From Breviolum minutum Mf 1.05b.01 (Eukaryota; Sar; Dinophyceae; Suessiales; Symbiodiniaceae): a stretch of DNA of 64,000 bases. This document shows positions 41,520 to 51,768 of this stretch, piece by piece; the stretch's first letter is position 1; each line of letters begins with the position of its first letter. The notes under the pieces are model-generated. The model did no database searches. It saw nothing but the letters and a program-made list of their open reading frames with translations, and was not told where the DNA came from. Location: positions 221,501-285,500 of the forward strand of contig DF239170.1 in the NCBI GenBank assembly GCA_000507305.1, in the 5' to 3' direction. The translations under genes and the position numbers were made by a program.

Positions 41520-41700
41520 AAAAACACCCTAAGGCCTCAGCATTCGGAAGCGATCGGCCAGCCAGGCTATCGCACAGCCATCGAAACGGGCGGTCCCACG
41601 GCTGGTGCCTGGACGTTGCACGGACCTGCAAAGTTGGTTGTCCACCCGGATCATCCCGGCGCCAAGGTCCCCGGTTTCCTAGAAATTGGAATGAACCAAA
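41520..41700. other. GC-rich island, possible exon
   Basis: Open with natural-looking residues on both strands (plus: PTAGAWTLHGPAKLVVHPDH; minus: TSRHQPWDRPFRWLCDSLAG). A plus-strand CTAAG|G acceptor is possible. No family recognised, strand undecided. Confidence 0.35.
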
Positions 41701-41832
41701 AAGTTCAAATGGAAACCCCAATGGGAAGAAATCAAGCCCTACTTGGAACATACTAGGACGATATACATATTAATTCTATAAAGACATCTGCTAGTCCATG
41801 TCATTATCACTCAGGACTGCCTACTAACCTGC

Positions 41833-41867
41833 CATTTGGGGTGAGGTCGTGTGAGGTCGCTACAATT
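41833..41867. repeat. Dispersed GAGGTCG-pair motif
   Basis: CATTTGGGGTGAGGTCG then TGTGAGGTCGC, as at 24058-24094. Confidence 0.7.
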
Positions 41868-42492
41868 TGGGTAGCCATTTTGGAAGCACGAAAATCCTTA
41901 GCCAAGGCACACCATTTCGTAGTTTGACCTTGGGACGGTCAAGGTCAGCGGCGTTTTTGATGGAAAACACGCCCTGGGAGGCCTTCGAAACCTTGGCCGC
42001 AGGTCCTTATACCAGTTGAAAACCATGGTTCCATGTGGTGCAATGTGGAATTTGGAAGGTTCCTTTCACCCTTCCTCATGCCAAAGAAAAGAAACCACCA
42101 ACATTGGAGGATGAATCTCAAGATGCGGCCCAGGGCATGTTTTGAAAAATACCTCAAAATCGCTCCAACATGTTCGATCAAGGTCTTTCCTACTAAGGCA
42201 CACCAAGTTTTAGAAAAAACATGACCCTCCCTGAAAACTAAGATGGATACCCAAAAAAATGGTTTGGAAACTGAGTTCACAAAAAGATTGGTTTGGAAAA
42301 GATTGGCTCCTTTTAAATCTATAGCCATCTTTGAGTTCACAAACTGCCACCCACCAAGATGACCATCGACTCCTGGCCGCCATGTCACAAGCCCAAGTCA
42401 TGAAGGCGATGAAGTTCCACCTGGCCGTCTGGTGACTTCACCCAAAAGTGTCAGAAAATTCCACCCAAAAGCTGGTGTCTTGTATACTTGTA
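41868..42492. other. Unassigned DNA
   Basis: No supported gene. A worn family A start (CCCTCCCTGAAAACTAAGATGG) sits near 42225. Confidence 0.45.
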
Positions 42493-42493
42493 C

Positions 42494-42534
<41 letters not shown>

Positions 42535-42551
42535 ATCTTATCCTATCCTAT

Positions 42552-42583
<32 letters not shown>

Positions 42584-42671
42584 GTTCTATCGAGATACAT
42601 AGATAGATAGACAGATAGACAGAAAGATAGAAAGATAGAATGATAGATAGGTAGAAAGATTCGATAGATAT
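42493..42671. repeat. Strand-switching microsatellite (CTAT)n-(CTTAT)n-(GATA)n
   Basis: About ten ATCT units pass into CCTAT/CTTAT pentamers (to about 42583). After a short spacer, GATA/GACA/GAAA units follow on the same strand, the complement of the first block. Confidence 0.92.
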
Positions 42672-43083
42672 GAAGAAAAAATCTATTTGCAATTTATTGA
42701 CACTTGCTTGTTGTTTGGGAAGAGTCATATCCACTTCCTTGAAAACTTCACCTCAGTTGTTAGCAAAAAAACTTCCATCCACGAAAGTCATCTTGAAATT
42801 TTAATACCCTAATCTTAAAATCCTGTTGCAGGGCTTTTTTTTGGGTGCAAGGCCCCCAAAAAAAAATCACCCAAATTCCGAGAAAAAAAAACAAAAAAAA
42901 GCTTTAAAGAAATCTCCACCCATTCTTCCCTACTAAGGATCAATCCCTCAATTGGCACCTCCTGTAGGCAAATAATCTCTGGACACAAGGAGAACAGCAG
43001 GGCCTTTCTCCGCCACGACGGTAACATCAACGGTCCCAAGGCTACGGTTGAGGAGTTCCCGAGGTTTGGTGAAAAAACAAGAT
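42672..43083. other. Unassigned AT-rich DNA
   Basis: Nothing recognised. Confidence 0.45.
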
Positions 43084-43183
43084 GCCCTCACTGGTAACTA
43101 ACGTATCTCCCTTTTATAGGGCCTTTTGAAGATGATGATTGTCATTTACCCAAGGCGAGATATGTGATCGTTCCCTGGAGGGT
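43084..43183. mobile_element. Worn palindromic MITE, family A
   Basis: CCCTCACTGGTAACTAACGTATC left; GATATGTGATCGTTCCCTGGAGGG right. Confidence 0.6.
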
Positions 43184-43569
43184 AAAACAAGAAAATCCGA
43201 AAAAGCGACGTGGAAACTTCAAGAATGCTTCAAGTTCCCCATGCGGAATCTCCAGTTCCAAACAGACCGCCATGTTCATCTTTTCCATTCGAAGTGAGGG
43301 TTTTGTTCTGAATTGGCAATTGTTTACACAAAAAGACATCTATACATTTGTTCAAAATAGACTTCAGAAAACCTTTCAGAAATAGATACGTAAGGGACAC
43401 TGTAAGAGGGTTCGCTGAGTCGTTGAGATAGGATTCTATTTCTATTTTTCTACGTTGTACATTGGCAAGGTAGCATTGGCAATCTGAACTGCCTCTGCAA
43501 TTGGCAATCCCCAACAAAAAAATCAAGCTGGAAATGAAGAAATCAAATAATTATCAAGCTGCTTCAGGA
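43184..43569. other. Unassigned AT-rich DNA
   Basis: Nothing recognised. Confidence 0.45.
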
Positions 43570-43775
43570 TGCTTACCACAACTTTGGAAAACTTTTGGAT
43601 GCTCAAGAGGCATTTCAACCATTGTCCAACAAGGACACCACTGGAGCTCAAACCCCCCAACCTTAATCTGGCATGCGCGGCGTGACCAACGGAAGGCGTC
43701 GGGGTGCACGTCCTCAAGATGCAGGCAGCGATGTACCATGAAGATGAGAAGACACTGCCAAAACCCAGCCACAGG
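43570..43775 (-). other. GC-rich island, possible exon
   Basis: The minus frame (for example FMVHRCLHLEDVHPDAFRWS) has GC-ending codons and no internal stop. No family recognised. Confidence 0.35.
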
Positions 43776-43783
43776 GTTGCAAT

Positions 43784-43860
43784 GATGGAGTTGATGGAGT
43801 TGATGGAGTTGATGATGATGATGATGATGATGATGATGAGGAGGAGGAGGAGGAGGAGAT
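43784..43860 (+). repeat. (GATGGAGTT)n-(GAT)n-(GAG)n compound microsatellite
   Basis: Three GATGGAGTT-type units, then GAT units, then GAG units. Confidence 0.93.
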
Positions 43861-45185
43861 GAGTCATGATCAGTGACAAGCCCATTCCATATTCTTCACT
43901 ACCAATTTTCATTTCTTCCTCACTTGGGCCAAGTTTCTTTAAAATATGCACCATTGCAGTAGCTAGGCGCCAAAATGTTCCAGGAAAGCAATCGTGAGAC
44001 CGCTCCCTGGAGAAGATTGCAACCCAAACGCAGGGGCATTTCCATCGTACCCTTCAGTTTTCCTTGTATCCTGTATATATACACATGAGAAGAAAAAAGT
44101 TATCTAGGCGGCAACGTCAAACTTCAAACATCCGTTCTACCTCATCACTACCTGAACTTGAACCAATCAAACATGTCAATTCTTGGAACAAGAAGGTGCA
44201 ATGTCATTGAATTCATTTCGTTCAACTTTCAAGGTGAAAGTTCGCACCATCTCCAAGCACCATCCTTTTTCTGGGTGTAACCACTCCACTGAAATGCCCA
44301 ACTTACACCCCTGAAAACCAACATGTTGAAACCCAAGATTCATGAAGCTTTGGTTCACATGAATTTTCTCCGTTTCATTTTTGTTAGCTCCGGTGAAAAA
44401 AATCTCAGGTTGAACCTTTGGACCGTTAGGGAAACTATCCCAGCCGCTCGTTCGGAGTCCCCAACGACTCGCCTCCATGAACTTGGAAGTTGAACAAATT
44501 TCCAACTCAAGAGGCACTGGTAGAAGTTGAAACATTGCATTCTCATCCAGTTCGGTGGTATCCTATCGGTCCACCGAGGGGTGTTGGAAAAAAAAGATTT
44601 TGGCATTTTTTTCCGGGAAAGGAAGGAAAAGGGAATCCCAACGGTCGCTGGGGATAACGAGTTTATGGTGTGTTCTTTTTTGGTGTTTTGAGGTGTTGTT
44701 TTTTTTTGCAATGACCAGGTGAGGTTTCTTTTGGAGGGATCTAATGGAATTGATCCAAGGATTTGTTTGATAAGTATACCAAAAAATTTAGCTGTGGAAC
44801 CCAGCGTGTTTTATGGAGGTAATAAATTAGGGTGACACAAAATTTTCTCAGAACAACTTACCAAATTCCGTCTAGAACTGGGTTCATATTTGGACTTTTT
44901 GCTTGTGAATGTCAATTTCCTTCAAGATGTGTTTTTGCAATTCTCACCTGGTGACCCTAGGCATCTCTTCAAAAAAAAATGTCTGTTTTCCTCCAAACAC
45001 AACGCTTTTAAGGCGTGGTAAACACCATAAAAAATCGCCGGCCTACAACATCTACGACCGGTAGGCCACCTCCTCCCAAACCTGTCGGCACTGCGGTTGC
45101 CCGCGCTCGTTCAGTCCCTGACGGGGAGAAACTTTTCGGATCGAAAAAGTGCAGCGAGAAAAAAAAATGAAGGCAAGATTCCCTC
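43861..45185. other. Unassigned DNA with a small GC-rich patch
   Basis: 45030-45130 is GC-rich but gives no convincing frame. The rest is AT-rich. Confidence 0.4.
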
Positions 45186-45290
45186 ATTGTAAATGGAAGA
45201 AATCCTGCAAAATGTACAAAACCCTGTAAATCATGGGATAAACTACCAACCTCAATAGGTAAAAGCAGGATTTCTTCCATCAACAGTATT
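45186..45290. mobile_element. Palindromic MITE, family B
   Basis: ATTGTAAATGGAAGAAATCC left; GGATTTCTTCCATCAACAGTAT right. Confidence 0.75.
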
Positions 45291-45627
45291 ATTTTGATGG
45301 ATACAAACGGCAAACTTTCCTGAGATTAATTTTTGTCAACACTTCAGCGAGAAGTATATAAAGATGTGATTTCGAAACCTTTCCTTTTCGCATGAAAGAA
45401 TCTTTCAAAGACAAAATGTCGAAATTTGTTACCATCTGGCCTTTTTGGAAAAAACTTTAGAATGTCAATATGTTGGGTCCTGCTTTGTGGAAAACCAACA
45501 GATATCGTGAAGCTTAAAAACAGGTTCCCTTCATGAATCATAAAAATGAATAGATGTTTTCGACTCCCACCGCGCTCTCATGTGATTGACGCTCCAAGTG
45601 ATCTTCAGAAACACCTGGGTAACAAAC
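45291..45627. other. Possible 3' sequence of the adjacent LINE remnant
   Basis: Follows the stop of the RNase H remnant on the minus strand; no tail or repeat was recognised. Confidence 0.35.
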
Positions 45628-46895
45628 TCAGCTTAGCAGTGAATGAAGTTGTACTGCCCAAGCCTTGGCCCTCTTGCCTCCCTCAGGGAGGGCAGCCACA
45701 AAACGAGCAAAAAGAATTCTTTCATCATGAGTCATGAAGACTCTACCTCCTTTGAAGGTACCGCATGGAAAGTACTGATTTGCATACATGGTGCTTCTAA
45801 CACAAAAGGAGACATCGCCAGGAAATGTAGCAATCCCCAACTTTTTCAATTCCTTAAGTATTTGTCGAAGCCACTGAACCAGCAAGCGAAAATTTCCCTC
45901 CGTGCCCTTAATCAAAGTAGGTGGGGTAAAGCCACATCGACACCAGAAAAGGAAGGCAAGAGCGTAAATTGACACCGAAAAATCACCAGTTCGCCATTTG
46001 ATGCCACTGAGAAAAAGAACCGTTTTGTTCCACATATCAACCGAATGATTCCATGTAGCAGGAGGATTGCACTGTTGAACTTGCATACACCATTCATATG
46101 CCGCACTGTCAATGCCCCAATCCCACTTACAGAATCTGTTTCTAAATTGCGCATCAACCTGTTGTCCTGAACTAGCTGAAGGTTCAGCCTCAGGGATGTG
46201 TTGTTCCACAGGCACCGATTGCTCTCTCTTTTTGTCAGAAATGAGCTTGGTGAGTTTGCAAAGCCAAATCCAGTGAAGACGAGTGAAATGACGCCAAGAC
46301 TCAACAACATGGGAAGCAACTGGGGAAGCTTCTCTTGCTGCTTTGGAAGCCGCTTGATCAGCTAGACGGTTGTTTTTCTGCGATTCAGTCATCAAGCAGT
46401 AGTCACTGTCAACCTGATGAGCCTTGATCCAGAAAATTTGCAACCTGGATTGACCCTCATTGTTGACCAAGAGCTTGATTTTCTTCCATTCGTCCCGATA
46501 CGCCAAATTGTCTTCAAGAATGTCGGAGCTTTGAACTACCTGCCACACCTTAAGCAAAGCCGCACAATCCGTGGTGAATTCGATGTGCCCCTGAAAAATC
46601 TGAACGCAATGTAGCAAAGCAAACAGTTCAGCCTTGTATGAACAACCAAATGGGTCCTGCCATCCTTTCGTACAGATGTACTGCCATCATGGTTGATCAA
46701 AGCAAACCCCAACGTCTTCGTGAAAAAATGGTCACCATTGTATACCGAACCGTCTCCCCAAACTCGAACTGCCTCATACTGAAGAGCAGCTGGTGGAGAA
46801 AAAGTAGGAATATCAGTGTTAGCCCACGAATCCAGCAAAAACTGAGGAACTTCTCTGATTCCATGAGAGAGAAAATGAATAGATGTTTTACCCAC
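45628..46895 (-). pseudogene. 5'-truncated LINE remnant: RNase H and C-terminal region
   Basis: The upstream frame carries the RNase H start (VRVWGDGSVYNGD with the first Asp, then GFALINHDGS). A frame change near 46675 leads into CTKGWQDPFGCSYKAELFAL (the Glu), then IEFTTDCAALLKVWQ (third Asp) and FWIKAHQVDSDYC ... NNRLADQAA (His and last Asp). A long C-terminal region follows to a stop at 45628. No RT is present upstream, so it is a typical 5'-truncated copy. RNase H would remove RNA from RNA-DNA hybrids. The frame break makes it inactive. Confidence 0.8.
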
Positions 46896-46943
46896 TTAGT
46901 GAACCCAGGGTTTAGGCGGGGACCCCTTCTTAGGACCGCTGGA

Positions 46944-47054
46944 TACCCCTCCCTGAAACTAACAGTTCGCACCTGAAAATAGGGTTTCCCAAAAAAGAAA
47001 GTAGTTTCCATAGCACCATTTTTCAGGTGCCAGGTTAGTTTCAGGGAAGGTCTC
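46944..47054. mobile_element. Palindromic MITE, family A
   Basis: ACCCCTCCCTGAAACTAACAG left; AGGTTAGTTTCAGGGAAGGT right; interior GCACCTGAAAAT mirrors ATTTTTCAGGTGC. Confidence 0.8.
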
Positions 47055-47472
47055 CATTTCCATCTTCCCCACAGATGTTGAGCTCCCAGGCGAAGGTGAA
47101 ACTCACTTTGGCACCTGACGGTCACGTTGAGACATTCGGGGAACCCGTGGTTGAACGTTGAGAGTGTACAGGGAAGGCTGCTTGAAGAAAAAAGTTTGGT
47201 GGATGTGTAACATTGGGGTGTTTTCTTGATGTGTATGATCATAGAGGTGTGATATCTGAATCAGGCTTGAAAAGAATTGTTTATCCATCCATAGCTTGGT
47301 CGCTAGCATCTTCTGGTTTAAAAACCGAGGATCTTTGACAAATGCTGCGGATACGTGTTGGAAGTGATGATGCTTCATCTGGGACATCTGAATGCAGGTC
47401 GGACAACACGCATGCCACACGTCGACTGGATCTCTGATGCTTGGGAAAGGCAAGTCCCAAAAACACGACTGG
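47055..47472. other. Unassigned DNA
   Basis: Minus-strand frames here show no known domain. It lies between two repeats. Confidence 0.4.
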
Positions 47473-47605
47473 TCAACCTACCCCCCCCCCGTAACTAACC
47501 CCCCCCAAAAAAAAAGGCTTCATTAAGGGCTTATTAACCATTGGTTTCCCTTAACAGGGCCCTATCAAACCCTTAATTCTGGGGGGGGGTACGTTAGGGA
47601 GGGTT
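47473..47605. mobile_element. MITE-like palindromic repeat, family F
   Basis: ACCTACCCCCCCCC...GTAACTAACCCCCC left; GGGGGGTACGTTAGGGAGGG right; interior TTAAGGGCTTATTAACC. Confidence 0.6.
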
Positions 47606-47827
47606 GGTTGATTAGCCATAATTTAAACAAGGAACCACACACAATTCCTGCTGGTAGCAAAGATGCATGCACATAGACATCACCTGGGCCAGACAACATC
47701 ATGGGAAGCTAAACAAAAAAATGATTCTTCCACCACCATCTTTCAATCAAAAACTGCTAGAGTCTAAAAGATTGGAGAACCATCCTTTCCTTCCATGCTA
47801 ATTATCCATCATTCAAAAAAAACATTT

Positions 47828-47946
47828 ATTTTCCAACCGTTCATTCAATTCTCCCAAAACAACTTAAGAATGACATGTCTGCAGACTGACATCACTGAAG
47901 CTGACACGCTAGCGCAACTTTTTCAAGCTGGCCCTTTGGCAGCCAC
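47828..47946 (-). repeat. DIRS repeat B2
   Basis: Identical to 48421-48564 apart from a 28-bp block (48520-48547) missing here. Confidence 0.9.
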
Positions 47947-47964
47947 GAACGGTGGGTAGGCATT

Positions 47965-48309
47965 TTAGTTTTGCCACCATGCATTCTGATTGTACAAATC
48001 GGCTATGTCTTGCTGTGCGGTTGCAATGATCATATTGCAATGCCCATTGAGATGCACGAGAACAGTGCGCATGGCTGCAAAGCCATGTTGATATCGCTGA
48101 TTGTAGAGCTGCAGATCCTCGAGTGCATCGGTCACTTCATCAGTTGCAATGAGCAGAAGGCGAACTTCAGTTTGCAGCATAATGAATCTTCTCAGGCGTT
48201 GAAACGCGGCATCTGCTTGGACTTGGACGTTCATGGGTGGAGGGTGGGCCAAACTACCAAGGACAAGGAAATTTTTAAATCCCTCCCACCACACCACTTT
48301 CTTGAACAT
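47965..48309 (-). CDS. Short ORF in the A2-B2 interval of the DIRS element
   Basis: The ATG at 48307-48309 lies within repeat A2, so the first residues (MFKKVVWWEGFKNFLVLGSL) are the same as in the recombinase ORF that starts in A1. It then enters unique sequence (AHPPPMNVQVQADAAFQRLR and more) predicted to be mostly helical, ending in NAWWQN. No domain recognised. Because both ORFs share the repeat-derived leader, the repeat may act as a common 5' region with the start codon. Function unknown; it could be accidental. Confidence 0.4.
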   Translation of the reverse strand: MFKKVVWWEGFKNFLVLGSLAHPPPMNVQVQADAAFQRLRRFIMLQTEVRLLLIATDEVTDALEDLQLYNQRYQHGFAAMRTVLVHLNGHCNMIIATAQQDIADLYNQNAWWQN

Positions 48310-48420
48310 GAAAGAACGGAAGAGAGGTTCGAATTGAATCAAGCTTTGTGCTCAAACTTTCACACAAAGGTCACTAAAGGAAAATAATGAGTTCGTTTGG
48401 CTTCGCACACTTACAATCTT
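48249..48420 (-). repeat. DIRS repeat A2
   Basis: 172 bp, identical to 55380-55551. Confidence 0.95.
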
Positions 48421-48564
48421 ATTTTCCAACCGTTCATTCAATTCTCCCAAAACAACTTAAGAATGACATGTCTGCAGACTGACATCACTGAAGCTGACAC
48501 GCTAGCGCAACTTTTTCAATGGGGGATTTCAAGTGTCTCTGTTTCAAGCTGGCCCTTTGGCAGC
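48421..48564 (-). repeat. DIRS repeat B1
   Basis: Abuts A2. It matches B2, with an extra 28-bp block at 48520-48547 that ends in TTTCAA, the same six bases that precede it. Confidence 0.9.
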
Positions 48565-48819
48565 CACTCCCCCACTCTTACCAAAGGGACTCCAAACTTC
48601 TCCTGCTGACCGTAACAGATCCTCAAGATCTGGAACTTCAACCCTCAAGGTTGGCGGCAGCATGTCCGACTCGACTGACCTCGAAGGATGGTCGGCTACG
48701 TTCGCTTCTGAGGGGACGCTTGCATACCACGAGAAAATGCAATGGTCCTCTTCGATCAAAGATACTCCATGAACGATTCTGTCCAAGGTCTTGTTGCCAG
48801 AGTAGCCACGCAATATCAA
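48544..48819 (-). pseudogene. DIRS RNase H C-terminal piece, out of frame
   Basis: The segment encodes GYSGNKTLDRIVHGVSLIEE then FSWYASVPSEANVADHPSR, the usual W---VPS--N-AD-PSR end of DIRS RNase H. It is in a different frame from the RT ORF. The short deletion near 48820-48835 also removes the expected Asp-Asn-Asp segment. Confidence 0.75.
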
Positions 48820-50632
48820 GTATCGCGCACCTTAAGCACACCACATGCTTCGAGGATAGAGTCTTGCTCCACAACTTCAGCCCAACGTAGACTGCAAATG
48901 CCTCCAGTTCACCAATGGCCTGCTCTTGATTCTCATCCATGAAGAAGTTGCACAGGTGGTGATCTACCACGGAACTAAACCAACTAACCACCGACCCAGT
49001 GGGCCCAATAAGAACGCCACCTATGCCTCCAGACTTGGTTTCACTTTCAAAGCAAGCATCTGTAAACATGAAGAACACTTCATTGGTCTGAGTGTCGACC
49101 ATTCGTGGCGCAGCCCCCGAAATCCTTTCTGCCACTCGCTCCAAAGCTATCTTCGTCGACTCCGGCAAATTCTTCCTGGGCTGAGGTTGCAAGACATGGG
49201 AGCCCAAAACGTTGATGAGCTTCCGAATGGCCCTGCCAAAAAGTTGTCCTTCGGCAAACCCAAGCCTGCCCCTCAGGGAGGCAGCTTCGCTAGAGGTCAA
49301 GGTTCCTCTGGACAAGGTATCGTCCATCAGCCTGCACAAGTCAGCTTTGCGCTTCTCGGTGTTGCTCACCAAAAGAACTCCATCGCCTGTGCGAGACAAA
49401 TCGAGTTGCACCCCAAGAGCTGAAACTTCCGAAGTCATGCTATCCGCCTTGTCACCAGACTTGTCATACTTCCAACCAAGGAGCTCAAGTATGGTTTCGA
49501 ATGTCATCTCGGAATTCTTGGACAGCTGGGGGCTGGACACGCACACATAATCATCGAAGTAGCAAGTCACCATGAGTGACAACTTGAGTCCAATCCATTG
49601 TATAAGCCTGGCACATCTCAGAAACGCCACCACGCTGGCTTTTGCGCCGAAGGGAAGAGAAAACTGCTGAAAGCATTGTTGTGTCTGACGATCCTCAGGG
49701 CAGAACACCGCCAGTCGCGCCCACTTCAAAGATGTATCCGCCACGGCCAATTGCCTGTAGGCGCTTTTCAAGTCAAAGCTCCTACCAAGCAGACACGGGC
49801 TCTTGCCGGCATCCCGCGCTCGCCTCATGTAAGTGGCTATCAGACCAGCTATGCAATCGGTCCCGTCCACAGTGCACTTGCTAACGATGGTGGCAGCATC
49901 ATTTAGCTGAGACTCAGAGTAATTGTCGATGGGTCTGACTTTGTCTGATTGGACCACTGCAAAGCGGCATGACACTCGCCCTCCATCCTTTGGAAGGCTG
50001 TGAAGTCTTTTGAGCCAGCCCTTCTCGACTTCCTCTTGCGTCTTCTTCCAAAGCTCCTGATTAACACCCTCATCTCCAGATGACTTCGTGGAAAAGATGA
50101 TGGCCTTGTTGCTTGATACTGAATGGAACTCCAAGTCTTGGGCGGTAAGAGTTGCAGGCTGGAAGTCTTGAGGCAGAACATTTCCTCCTCCAGACGTTCC
50201 AATCAAGTCAAAGCCATTCGCAATCAAGTCAGCTATCTCCGGATCAGGGTACTGAATGTCTTGGATGATTTCTTTCAAAAGAAGGATGCGCTTGCCCTCT
50301 AGGATCTTCCTTCGGTGTGAAGGCATAGCACTGTGAAGTGCTTTCTCCTCACCATCCAAATCTCTGGCTCTCTGGATCCACCTCTTCAACCAAGAGGCAC
50401 GGGCCATGATGATTTCTTCGGCGGGTTTGTTGACGTTGTCCTCGATGGCCTTCATCATGAGAGGTGCTAGCTCACCACAAATGTTGGATGGATGCCCTCT
50501 AGAAATTGCCTCTTGGATGAAGCTTTCTTCTGACCATGGCACACCATAGGCAACTTGAACAGAAGGTTGTGTGCCATCTGAATCATGCTGCTCAGTCTCA
50601 CCCCCCATCTTGTTGAGCTGTGTGATTCGCAA
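48638..50632 (-). CDS. DIRS reverse transcriptase-RNase H
   Basis: The frame of 664 residues has no ATG at its 5' edge (first Met at residue 9). RT motifs: AVVQSDKVRPIDNYSESQLN (225-244), motif A FDLKSAYRQL (286-295), motif B FSLPFGAKASVV (324-335) and motif C CYFDDY (357-362), the YxDD-type catalytic pair intact. RNase H starts at FMFTDACFES (D525) and ENQEQAIGELEAF (E575), then loses frame after SSKHVV (residue 598), so the last about 65 residues are not genuine. This is the usual RT-RH order of DIRS-type elements, copying RNA and removing it from the hybrid. Confidence 0.88.
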   Translation of the reverse strand: MRITQLNKMGGETEQHDSDGTQPSVQVAYGVPWSEESFIQEAISRGHPSNICGELAPLMMKAIEDNVNKPAEEIIMARASWLKRWIQRARDLDGEEKALHSAMPSHRRKILEGKRILLLKEIIQDIQYPDPEIADLIANGFDLIGTSGGGNVLPQDFQPATLTAQDLEFHSVSSNKAIIFSTKSSGDEGVNQELWKKTQEEVEKGWLKRLHSLPKDGGRVSCRFAVVQSDKVRPIDNYSESQLNDAATIVSKCTVDGTDCIAGLIATYMRRARDAGKSPCLLGRSFDLKSAYRQLAVADTSLKWARLAVFCPEDRQTQQCFQQFSLPFGAKASVVAFLRCARLIQWIGLKLSLMVTCYFDDYVCVSSPQLSKNSEMTFETILELLGWKYDKSGDKADSMTSEVSALGVQLDLSRTGDGVLLVSNTEKRKADLCRLMDDTLSRGTLTSSEAASLRGRLGFAEGQLFGRAIRKLINVLGSHVLQPQPRKNLPESTKIALERVAERISGAAPRMVDTQTNEVFFMFTDACFESETKSGGIGGVLIGPTGSVVSWFSSVVDHHLCNFFMDENQEQAIGELEAFAVYVGLKLWSKTLSSKHVVCLRCAILDIAWLLWQQDLGQNRSWSIFDRRGPLHFLVVCKRPLRSERSRPSFEVSRVGHAAANLEG

Positions 50633-50690
50633 AATGCGACTGTATTTGGGCAGGGTATGCTCCTCATGGTTTTGCTGTTGTTGGAGCTTG

Positions 50691-51510
50691 TCACCAACAT
50701 GGAAGTTGGGTGAACTCTTTGCAGAATATGACTCGACAAAATGGGAACTCAGGCATAGAAGTCAAGGACTTTTTGGTCTGCTTGTTGGCCAAGGCCCTGG
50801 CTTTCTTGTCTGGGTGTGCCAACAAAAAATTTGGCTGAGGTTGATGGTCTTGAAGGATGACATCTGAAATGATCTTGGCCCAACGACGACAAAGCTCAAA
50901 CGGATACTCCGTTTCTTCTGCGGTTGCATACCCTTTCTCGGTTCGCCCCCAGGGCAAGTGGGCATGTTGCCCATCGCATGTTGCTTCAAGCTCCATCAAC
51001 TCGGGGACGTCTGAGGCGATGGTTGTCTGCTTTGGCCTTTGCCCCCCATGCATGCAAGCATGGAAGCTTGTGAAGATTGGTTGGCAGTGTTGTAAAACCT
51101 GCTTCCAATACTTTGTCAACCAGAAAATTGATCGATGTGGTTGCTCCATGCAATGACCATCTGATCCGATTCCATTGATGATGCAACAAATGATGAGTCT
51201 GCAACAAGCGGCATAAACGTCGTTTGCAGCGTCCACACGTTTGCGTTCTGCCTTCCCGATGGTCATCGCTGCGCAATGGCCTTGGAGCATCAGGTCCCAA
51301 TGGAATCTCCCTGGCTCGTGAGCAGGTCCCGCAAGGGATGCCGAAATGTGCATACTTGCATAGAGGATGCAGCAACCACGATTTGGCGAGGGACTCGGAG
51401 GCTGGGTCTGTCAAGTCAAGTTTGCAAACGGGGGCCTTTGCCCCTGCTTTGATGATATGGTCCACCCCGTGTGATTGGCGTAGCCCACACTTGCGAAGTT
51501 GTGCAGTCAA
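50691..51510 (-). pseudogene. DIRS methyltransferase-like region, frameshifted
   Basis: The first frame has VDHIIKAGAKAPVCKLDLTD then KYAHFGIPCGTCSRAREIPL and PRPLRSDDHREG. The second frame continues with RVDAANDVYAACCRLI, MEQPHRSIFWLT, FHACMHGGQRPK and PWGRTEKGYATAEETEYPF. An indel near 51270 separates them. The PC(G/Q)-S segment and the E-x-P-x-x-S segment recall motifs IV and VI of C5 methyltransferases, and some DIRS elements do carry a methyltransferase domain, but a different Rossmann-type enzyme is possible. Confidence 0.5.
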
Positions 51511-51768
51511 ACCGGCGGTCCCACAGCAAAACTAAAACTCAATGGCAAAAGGTGCAACTTCTTCAGTCGTCTGTGCGTGACATGATTCAGTTGCAGGTGG
51601 TGATACAAGATTCACAGGCACTGATTGATCAGACACTGCTTCTATCGAATTCTCCGCTGAACCTTGAAAGCGGTTCAATGGCTCCATGCTGGTATTGGGA
51701 GACACACCTGAGGCCTCCTGTGTCCCCCCGACTTGAGGCCCTGTCCATGTCACTTCGTTGTTGCAGCT

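Noticed and set aside
42493..42583. Possible CRISPR-like or regulatory tandem array
   Set aside because: Units are plain tetra- and pentanucleotide microsatellites without spacers.
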